From positions 244,417,540 to 244,481,539 of the forward strand of contig CM054060.1 in NCBI GenBank assembly GCA_028641055.1: DNA of 64,000 bases, read 5' to 3'. Below the pieces are notes generated by a model. It searched no databases. It was not told the origin of the DNA and saw only the letters and a program-made list of their open reading frames with translations. Positions 55,976 through 64,000 of the stretch are shown piece by piece; positions within the stretch are counted from its first letter, which is position 1, and each line of letters starts with the position of its first letter. This DNA is from Alopecurus myosuroides. Lineage: Eukaryota; Streptophyta; Magnoliopsida; Poales; Poaceae. Position numbers and translations under genes: made by a program.

Positions 55976-58837
55976 ATTATAAACCGACTCCATGATAAAC
56001 ATAAGGGACCTATCGCGTGCGCCGTATCAAATCGATCCAAATCGCGAGGATCCAAATTAAACACACGGGGTAGCAATTAGACGAGAGGCCAACTATGGCA
56101 ACGACCACGGTGGCCAGAAGCGAAGTCGACGAGATCTTGGCCCCAAGCACGCGCCGAGTCCACCGGCCTTCTGTTCGTACGTCGTATCTGGCGAGTGCGT
56201 CTCTCACATCAACACGGTTCAGACGATTATCAGGACGCAGGACGCATCCAACATACCATAGCGCAGGCCGGCATGGGGAGATCGACAAACCTGAGCTAGG
56301 TGTCAAAACAGACCACCCTTACATGACGGTACGCCAGAGAGGAGCAAACCTATCTTCTCCCCTGCTCCGCCGTGTTTAACCCCATGCATGCCCTCCTAGC
56401 ACCTCCAGATACTATGTGGCACCTTGGACGCCAAAGATCAAGTCAAGTCTATTGGTGTCTGCATGCCCTGCACGCGCCCGCGGCAGGCGCCTACGCGAAG
56501 ATAGCAAACACAACAGCAGCCAACGCGCCACCTGCCGAGTCCTAGATGTCACCTGTCGAGTAATTGACCTATTACTGCATATTTCATGGGTTCCATCAAC
56601 CAGATGTAAATCTTTTTCAGTGTTCTTCAGATATCACCAATGGAGCTTTCGCGTCATGGGTTGAATTTCCTTCGTCGGCGCCTGCTTTCGCGTCATGCAG
56701 TGTATATTCGATTAGCATAGGTTTTAGGAGTTCTAATCTTACTAGCTTTTGTTTTAATACCTCTGTAATCGATGCCTAGAAATAAAAACTGTGTCTTTGG
56801 CGTGATGTGTGTTTCAGGGAGTCGCTGGAAGCGGTTTGATCTGTATGTCGAGTGCGGATTTTCCACAACATCGTGGCGCGCGCCGCCGCCGCGCGGGGGC
56901 GACGGGCACGCGTGAGGGGGGAGAGGGAGGGGGCGGTGGCGGGCCGCGGCCGGATCCCTAGGAAGCGCTCGGGGGTGGGGGTCCGTCCAGCTCCTGTCAA
57001 CTTCCTACACGAAAACATTCAACCCAATTGATACCAAAATGAACACAAGGGAGGAAATAAATATCCAGATTTAGAGTCAAAAGACAAAAAAAAAATGCAC
57101 ACGAGAAAGGCAGAAATATGTTGTGAGAACAAGAAAAATGCTAGAATAAAGCAAATTATTGCCCTACCTTGAGCTTAGGCAAAACACATCATGCAAAGAT
57201 TTAATTGTAATGGAGAACCCGACATATATCAAAACAAGAGGAATTTATTACATCTACCATTCTATGAAGGTCTATGGATATTGGGATATTTTTTGGATTG
57301 TATTAACGTATTTTCGACGATTTTTTCCACTCCCGTAGCAAAGCACGGGCATGTTTGCTAGTATATATATATGTATGTATATGTACTAGTTGAATGCCCA
57401 TGCGTTGCCATGGCTCCCTCAAGAAGTGTACGCATATGTTATTTCAAAAATAATGTGATTCCACTTTGCTTTAATATAATTCGATAAAAAATATAGTTTG
57501 ATATTATATTCAACAAGCTAACAATTATCTCATAAAGTCCAACAAGCCAACAATGATCTCATAATGATTTCGTTTCCCACTTTTAGTAATGGCTTTCATA
57601 TAGGAGTACACACTGCTGCGATCTACTCCTTCCGTTCCAAAAATACATGAAAGTCACCGTGTATTTTGGAACGAAAAGAGTACAAGCAGGTGTGACTCGG
57701 CCATTACTCTCGAGTCACTCACTCGTGCCAGCGTTCCACGTCAAATAAGCCAATGGACCAGAGTCAGCTCTTGTGTAAATAAAACTTTTCTCTCTATCTG
57801 TTAGACAAAGTACCCGACTGAATCAAAGCGCACTCGATTTTATTGTCCAATTAAAACATGTCTCAGCGCCTCCACCTCTGTGCGTGTATATGGTACCCCA
57901 AAATTTAGTAGAAAGATGCTTATCAAAAGATCATTCAATTTTATACATAACTTGAAATTGGTTGTGCTTGAGATCACTACAGTTCACTTTGTCTATAGCA
58001 ACTGCTCTTTTGAGGTAAATTCAACTTATTTGCATTACTGGAGCATGCGGTTTATCAAACTGAAAAAACAAAAAACTGCTAGACATTTTACCCAAACTAC
58101 ATCAGTTGTATCATTGGTTCATCCAACCAGGTTATATTATCAAACGTCAATTCATGGGTAGAGACATTATCATCAATACCACTGGCGCAACACTTGCACC
58201 CACAGTGCACACACTATATGAACCGTTCTTTCCTTAAATTCTTAAGAACTCAATCGACCTAGTGGTTGCAAAGTTGTGATCTCGCGTTTGGATGCAATCT
58301 GGGCAGCATAAGTGTCCGCTGGCTCGCTACAACAATGCAATGCAAATCTGAGAAATAAGTAGGTAGAGCAAATTAAATAAGGAGTAAAACTAACTGGCAA
58401 CATGGTGACCCCTTTGAGGAACTCATCTATGCAGCATCAAGTAAACCGATGAAGAGAATGATATCAGATTTGCTTCTAGAACAAATTAAAAATGCTGGAC
58501 TTCAACCGAATTTGATTGTTATTTATAGCGACACAAGGATCAAGTTCTCAAAATTAGTAAGTCACAGATAAATAATCCATTATGATTTTTGGACTTTCGT
58601 GTATTTATACTTTCCTAGTAGTTAAGATAACACACATATTATTCATAAGGCAATGTTGTGTCCAACAACTAAACTGATGAAGAATTACATCATATTTCAC
58701 GCTACAAATGGATGCGGAAATTATACCAGGTTGTAACTTGTGGCGATTAATAAATCATTTCTTTCTGAATATTTCCATGTATTTCTACTTACAAAATCTT
58801 ACAAGTTAACATAGCATACATGGTTATCTCCTCAAGG

Positions 58838-58864
58838 GGAAAAGTCGGGGGTTCGAATCCCAAC
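58838..58864 (+). other. tRNA/SINE-like B box
   Basis: GGGGGTTCGAATCCCAACTC fits the internal RNA polymerase III B box of tRNAs and SINEs. No convincing A box or cloverleaf is seen upstream, so it is at most a tRNA-derived fragment within Helitron 3. Confidence 0.25.
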
Positions 58865-60699
58865 TCGCCCAGAGCCTTCCGAACGAACGTGGGATGGCTT
58901 TGCATTCTTCCACTTTCCAATGAGGTGGTCGGTACGGTCGCGATCAAGGCGGAAGTCCAACGGCTCCCAATAAATGTAATTCCTTATGTAGTAGAGGTCA
59001 ACCAAGTACTAATTCGAACATTTCAATGAGAAGCCCAACATCATTCATCTTATAGTCATGAATTCAATAACATATTCATTGTTCTAGTTCCCATTGTATC
59101 CTATGGCACAGTATCAATGCATGTCGAAAGTCAAAAGTGAGATGGATTATCAGATTCAATACACTAATAAGTAGCAATATTATTATTGCTGGTTCTACAT
59201 GATCATCGCGTTGTACCGATGAGTGATGAATCCACTCAGGTACTGAACTTGAGGCATAATGGATACACAACATGATTCATTCAACAAACGGGGAATCTTG
59301 TGCTGGGACGCACACAAGCATATAATCAATTATTCTGTTACTGATTTAATATTTCAAAATGGCCTAAAAAGTTAAAGTCCTTGAATTTCTTCCACTAATT
59401 TAACTATTAGACAAATCCATACTGGTTGCTAGCCCAGGAAATTACCATTTTTCATTTTGTTGATTAAATACATCATGTGAACCTTTAGTACCTCCATGAA
59501 AATGGAATTTGACACACCATCGAATTTCACCATGGTTTGTAATTTCCAACTGCAATTTAACTATGGTGAAGGGCACTAACACATACATAAGAACTCAACA
59601 GTACATGATAGATTGCATACCTTCCAGAGGTAGTGCATTAATGTCATTTTATTATTTGTTGTTTGGGTATCCGTAAGTCAAACCAAGGCGGAAGCCAATT
59701 GCAACACCTGTAAGCAAATATTCAGTTTTGAACCTACCAAGGAATAATACATTTCCTCCACGTGTATTTCTATCTCCGATTAACGACATCGCTACTCAGC
59801 AACAAATCCTTAGTACTAATGATCATTTTCTAATCAAAACTACCCATTAGGCTTTAAAATGTCAACGTTCAATAAAATCTCAATTTTGTGTGTTAGATAA
59901 GAAAATTGCACCATTATACATCTTACGTAGGCCATCAATAATTAGACTATGTTAGGGATCCCAGAATTAACAAACAGAGAAGTTATGTACCATAAGTCAG
60001 AGGCATGATGAATACCTATTACCTCCTGAACCAGAAAGGAAGTGGATCCGAGCACCAGGTTGTGGACGTCGAGACTCTGTCGTATACCTCACGAGCGCCT
60101 CCGCGATGATATCCCCCTTCAGATGCAAACCCAGGAATAATACTTCTGGTTAACATGAGAACAAAACAAAACTTCATGTAACTGCAGTTCCTTTCTAGAT
60201 TTTTCCTTGTTGAAGAAAACCTCTATAGGAAATAAAAAATTATGGATAATAACAAATGATCACACCCATATATTTCCTTGTTTCCATTAACTTTTCTTCT
60301 AGTTAAAACATGATCTACCAGAACTCCCTTGTCTGAATAAACAAAATTGTGGCAGGCTTTCAACTGCACCCGTTTCATGTTCTTATCTAAGGGCTAACAC
60401 ATGCAAAGTAAATCTTGACGCACTCCAAACTTTTTGCAATGCATTGTGTAGATAGGATCTCTATCAGCAACTTTAGAATGGCAGAAGTGCATTCTGTGAA
60501 AAATAACTGGGAAATAATAGATGCTCTAAGCATTTTATGAGAAAATTAAACCAGGTCATGATTCTTCCTTCCGTGAAAGGCACATAACACGTAAGCAACA
60601 GCTTCACATGCATCAGGTCGGAAGTAAATCCTGGTGTCCAGGCAGTTCACTTGAACTAAGAAATTACACGAACTCACTAATTTCACAACCAATCTTTCA

Positions 60700-61075
60700 A
60701 GAACTCACCCAGCTCGACCTGCAGCTTGGGCTTGACGGCGCGGGCGATCTGGAGGATCGCGCCCGTCGGCTTCTCTCACTGTGTAAAGGCAAGCGATGAC
60801 GACGGGAGCGGAAGCAGAGCGATATGCGAACAAGGATCTGAGGCAAGAACGATGGGGTCATACCTTTTTTGTATCCGATTTCAAGAGACGACCACCTTGG
60901 TGAGCCCCTGATCTCCGCTGACCTGCGGTTGCAGTTTGAGTGGTTTGAGATCCCGGGTGAAGGGGTTGGGGGGATCGGCGAGGCGGCTTCCTGCGGCGCT
61001 GCCGGTGCTCGCGATGCTGCGCTATGGAGCCGGGGCCGGCGGCAAGCTCGACGGAGATAGGGGTCGGTCGCATAT
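60700..61075 (-). pseudogene. Captured exon-like pieces in Helitron 3
   Basis: On the minus strand a GC-rich first piece (from about 61073) reads like a plastid-targeted N terminus rich in Ser/Arg/Pro, then a part with VSGDQGLTKVVVS and a stop. It is followed by a donor-like AAAG/GTATGACC. A second piece contains TGAILQIARAVKPKLQVELG followed by GTGAGT. They look like exons of a plant gene picked up by the Helitron. The parent gene is not identified. Confidence 0.35.
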
Positions 61076-61269
61076 CAGTCGGCGGACTGGGAGTCGTGGT
61101 TGGGATTTGGGAACTGCATCTGGCTTTTTCCCCTTGCCTGTTCGTGGGTCTGCTAAAACGGTTCAGATTTTCTTGTGCGAGCTTGTTTTTCCGCGCGGGG
61201 CTTGGCCTGCGGGGGCGTACGAACGTACCGCAATCACGGACGCAACGCGCTCAGCTTTAATAGTATAGA

Positions 61270-62733
61270 TATAAAGTAAACAATCGACATATGCCATACA
61301 ACCTACATTTTTACCCTCAAATCCTTGTTCATACTTATGTTATTCGACGACATTGTGTGAGTTCATCGAATATCGACTATCAAACTAAGAACGATCAAAT
61401 CCGACTTAGCTCAACCCATAGTCACTGGAACCTCCAACGGGATCCCTCGCGAGAAACTAGGGCTTCAGATCCCAAAAATGTTTGCTTGTTGTCTTGCGTA
61501 TTGCGCTACAAGTAAGGCCTCTGCGGGGCGAGTTGTGGACTATCTCTCTCGACGATGTGGGTACACGAGGACGTGTTTGTGTGACACATTTTCAGTGCAA
61601 CACATGTGCCGCTCCAGCATCACACCCAAAAAGGAGGGTGGCATGACGCTCCACGCCGTCAAGGAGAATGGGGCGTGGAGAGGTGGTGGCATTGTCATCA
61701 GATCGCCGCAGCCCCATCCCTAGCCCCATCACGAGGACCTCCTCCGGATTGGCGCGTTTTGTCGCATCTCCGAGACCACGTCGGCGACGTTTACACGCTC
61801 GTCTTCACCATGGCGCTTTTGCTTTCCGCGAACGAGCCTCGTCCCCCGCCACGTCCCGGTCTCGATCCGAAGGACCCCCCTCCCCCGCCCGGCTATTACC
61901 TGACATTGCACATGTCGCTAGAGCCACATCGAACGTAGTTCGAGGAGCCGAAGCAGCCGCTTCCGCTTACCTCGGTGAAGCCGGAGCCCAGTGACGGCGT
62001 TGTGGAGCAGGAATAGTGGTCTGCTTGGCCGTCACAGGAGGAAGGGACATCGCGGCAGCCCAAGCCATAGGCCTACGACGATGACATCATATGCATCTCT
62101 GACGGATTTAATTATTAAAAAAACGATTTCGTGTAAAAAGTGGTCAACTTTGAATAAGGCTTTTGCTATCATTTGTTCTATTTTTTTATTTTAATTTTTG
62201 GTTTGGGGGTGCCGCTACGAGCATCCTCCTCCTTCCTCATTTCATGAGACATATCTTCAAACCCCATAAAACGGACATAATTTGGTGGGTGTCGGCCAAA
62301 AGTTGGGAGATGGAGTGGAGATAGTTCTACTCCCGGGCAAAACTACGCAAAACGAGTCAAGCAAAGGGTCGCCGAGCTCCGAGCTCACACGATGACTAGC
62401 ATGCACCGGATTAGAATCGGGCCCGAGAAAACTTGAGGTCTTGTTTCAACTGGAAGTCAAATCACCGCCTCCGTGGCCTGTTGGAGGAGCTACACGACCT
62501 TCTGAGAACGATTGTATCTGGGCACTGCTATTGCTTGGGTCGGCTGGCGTGATTTTTTTTATAATGAATATCATATATTTATTAAAGCAAATAGTACACG
62601 GTAGAGATATATGAGCCGACTATAGAGAAAATAAAGTCTATAAGAAACGAGAAAATCTTTGAGATTTTATCTTTTTCTTCCTCCATTACACAAATGAGTA
62701 ATGCAGGGAAAAGTACTCGGCACACTCTGAACC
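61270..62733 (+). other. Region between Helitron cluster and helicase gene
   Basis: About 1.5 kb holds one degenerate protein-like piece (61636-61938) and otherwise AT-rich or mixed sequence without a supported gene. Confidence 0.5.
61636..61938 (+). pseudogene. Degenerate coding relic of unknown family
   Basis: Two adjoining frames, GGMTLHAVKENGAWRGGG and PPPDWRVLSHLRDHVGDVYT with a Pro-rich tail, read like one broken protein joined by a frameshift. I recall similar hypothetical proteins in grasses but cannot name the family. Stops end both parts. Confidence 0.3.
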
Positions 62734-62773
62734 GGGAAAATAATTCAACCAGGTCTCATAGAATTATTTTCCC
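62734..62773. repeat. Perfect 13-bp inverted repeat upstream of the helicase gene
   Basis: GGGAAAATAATTC (62734-62746) and its reverse complement (62761-62773) are separated by 14 bp and flanked by CTGAACCGG on the right and TGAACC on the left. It lies 166 bp before the ATG. The word GTACTCGGCACACT occurs twice nearby (62713, 62847). Confidence 0.8.
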
Positions 62774-62938
62774 TGAACCGGGCCGGATAGGCTCGTGAAG
62801 CCGGGCCCGCAAGATCTCGGGCCGAATCCCCGATCGACTCGGAAGCGTACTCGGCACACTGCCGCCGCTCTTTCAACTAGTACCCCGCGCGGCGCCGCGA
62901 TCTCGTCCTGATCACATCGTCGACGTCGGTGGCACGCG

Positions 62939-64000
62939 ATGGCGCAGCGGCAGCAGGAGACGAAGGCGATTCCTGTGCGCGCGCTGGACGGCCGCACAAC
63001 CACCGTACGCCTACCCGCCACCTGCACCGTAGACGACCTCAAGGCCGCCCTCCGCGCCTCCTCTTTCCCTCCCGGCGGCGCCCCCACGTTCCATCTCTTC
63101 CTCAAGGGCGCCAAGCTCCTCTCCCATGCGAAGGTCGGAAATCTCCCCATCTACCCCGGCGACTTCATCTCCCTCATTCCCTTCACCGTCAAGGCCAAGC
63201 CCGCGGCTCCGGCTCCGGCTCCGGCTCCGTTCTGCCGCGTTACATCACCATGGGCCGCCGGAAAAAGGAGGAAGCTTTCGAGTTCTTGGTATGGCAGCGG
63301 AAAGGACGACGTATATGCGCCGAGGAAGCCGCCGTCTTCCTCCTCCAGCCATTGCGATGGCACGGAGCCTCTGGACCCAGCGCAGATGGTGGAGCACCTC
63401 AGGCGAGGACTCGGCAAGGAAAGACAGATCGCGCACGTCGAGGTGATCCCCGGCAGGGAGGCCTCCTTCTCCGACGACGTCCTCCACCTCTCCGACGCCA
63501 TGAAGACCTCCCTACGCAGCATCGGTGTGACGAGGCTGTACGCCCACCAGGCGCAGGCTGTCCGCGCCGCCATCGCCGGCAGGCACGTCGTCGTATCCAC
63601 GTCCACGTCCAGCGGCAAGTCCCTCTGCTACAACGTCCCCGTGCTCGAGTCCGTCGTCTCCTCGCCTGCGGCGTGCGCGCTTTACGTGTTCCCGACCAAG
63701 GCACTCGCACAGGACCAGCTCAAGGCGCTGCTGCAAATGAAGGCCGCGTTACTCCTCGCCGGAGCCGACGACTTTGCCGTCGAGATCTACGACGGGGACA
63801 CGCCGGTGCAGGACCGCGCGAGGATCAGGGAACGGGCCAGGGTGCTCATCACCAACCCGGACATGCTGCACGCCTCCATCCTCCCCTGCCACGCCCAGTT
63901 CCGGCGGATTCTCTCCGGCCTTGCCCACATCGTCGTCGACGAGGCGCACACCTACCGCGGCGCCTTCGGCTGCCACGCCGCCCTCGTGCTTCGCCGCCTC
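62939..64000 (+). CDS. HRQ1: HRQ1-like RecQ-family DNA helicase, 5' part (cut by window end)
   Basis: An open frame of 354 codons runs off the window. HRQ1 helicases (yeast Hrq1; plant and bacterial relatives) are 3'-5' DNA helicases linked to crosslink repair. Residues about 10-80 look like a ubiquitin-like domain ([19 protein letters not shown]), as in plant members. The helicase core starts near 185 with LYAHQAQAV (Q-like motif), Walker A TSTSSGKS at about 207-214, [10 protein letters not shown] (motif Ia), TNPDMLH, and Walker [11 protein letters not shown] at about 333-342. The start lies in GCGATGGCG, a good context. High GC3 differs sharply from the transposon-rich DNA to the left. The gene symbol is by homology. 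Confidence 0.88.
   Translation, partial: MAQRQQETKAIPVRALDGRTTTVRLPATCTVDDLKAALRASSFPPGGAPTFHLFLKGAKLLSHAKVGNLPIYPGDFISLIPFTVKAKPAAPAPAPAPFCRVTSPWAAGKRRKLSSSWYGSGKDDVYAPRKPPSSSSSHCDGTEPLDPAQMVEHLRRGLGKERQIAHVEVIPGREASFSDDVLHLSDAMKTSLRSIGVTRLYAHQAQAVRAAIAGRHVVVSTSTSSGKSLCYNVPVLESVVSSPAACALYVFPTKALAQDQLKALLQMKAALLLAGADDFAVEIYDGDTPVQDRARIRERARVLITNPDMLHASILPCHAQFRRILSGLAHIVVDEAHTYRGAFGCHAALVLRRL

Larger units (their letters stand above)
54369..57361 (+). mobile_element. Helitron 2 (2993 bp), non-autonomous
   Basis: The 5' end TCTCTACCTAATAATAAAGG is preceded by A. The 3' end has the hairpin CCCGT/ACGGG (57332-57336, 57345-57349) and 12 bases ending CTAG, followed by T. It carries a PPR-like gene fragment at 55173-55430, a 118-bp tandem duplication and further GC-rich pieces (54720-54900, 56095-56380, 56840-57000), but no RepHel frame. 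Confidence 0.85.
57386..61269 (-). mobile_element. Helitron 3 (3884 bp), minus strand, non-autonomous
   Basis: On the minus strand the 5' end is TCTATACTATTAAAGCTGAG (from 61269). The 3' end has the hairpin CCATG/CATGG and 12 bases ending CTAG at 57386. It lies between A57385 and T61270. It begins 24 bp after Helitron 2. The 5' part holds GC-rich exon-like pieces (60700-61075). The rest is AT-rich with no long frame and no RepHel protein. Confidence 0.82.

Noticed and set aside
58838..58864. Functional tRNA gene
   Set aside because: Only the T-arm/B box fits; no acceptor stem, anticodon arm or A box could be built.

Overview
The window is nuclear DNA of a grass (Poaceae), most likely a large-genome pooid. 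The signs are Angela/BARE-type copia and Tat-type gypsy elements, long non-autonomous LTR elements, Helitrons with the CTAG/hairpin ends usual in grasses, and a GC-rich plant helicase gene at the right edge. Almost everything is transposable element. The only convincing host gene is the 5' part of an HRQ1-type RecQ-family helicase at 62939-64000.

Left part, 1-40012: one old gypsy-type LTR (plus strand, left part outside the window) has been split by three younger insertions. (1) A nearly intact copia element, 1-7084, with a 1313-codon gag-pol frame and LTRs differing at 3 of 533 sites. (2) A 15.5-kb non-autonomous element on the minus strand, 8174-23632, with LTRs of about 6.2 kb, TSD GTGAC, only a 155-codon gag remnant inside, and membership of the same family as the LTR it entered. 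(3) A 15.3-kb Tat-lineage gypsy on the minus strand, 23697-38950, TSD GGGAT. Its gag-pro-pol was one continuous frame, now broken by five stop codons and one frameshift. On its opposite strand it carries an intact eight-exon gene of 1379 codons with its own TATA box. The old LTR reads through these insertions as 7085-8173, 23638-23696 and 38951-40012. Applying the commonly used grass rate of 1.3e-8 per site per year to hand-counted differences gives rough ages of 0.2 My (copia), 0.35 My (Tat) and 0.7 My (long-LTR element).

Middle part, 40013-48830: relics of LTR retrotransposons, including two related copia LTRs facing each other, short tandem repeats, and a five-exon fragment resembling the Ulp1-like (C48 peptidase fold) proteins common in grasses.

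Right part, 48830-62900: a cluster of DNA transposons. Three Helitrons with both ends identifiable (49200-52293 plus, 54369-57361 plus, 57386-61269 minus) lie near two MITE-like elements and a GC-rich terminal-inverted-repeat element, mostly joined through TA microsatellites. The Helitrons seem to carry captured gene pieces, one resembling a PPR gene. The cluster ends about 1.7 kb upstream of the helicase gene.
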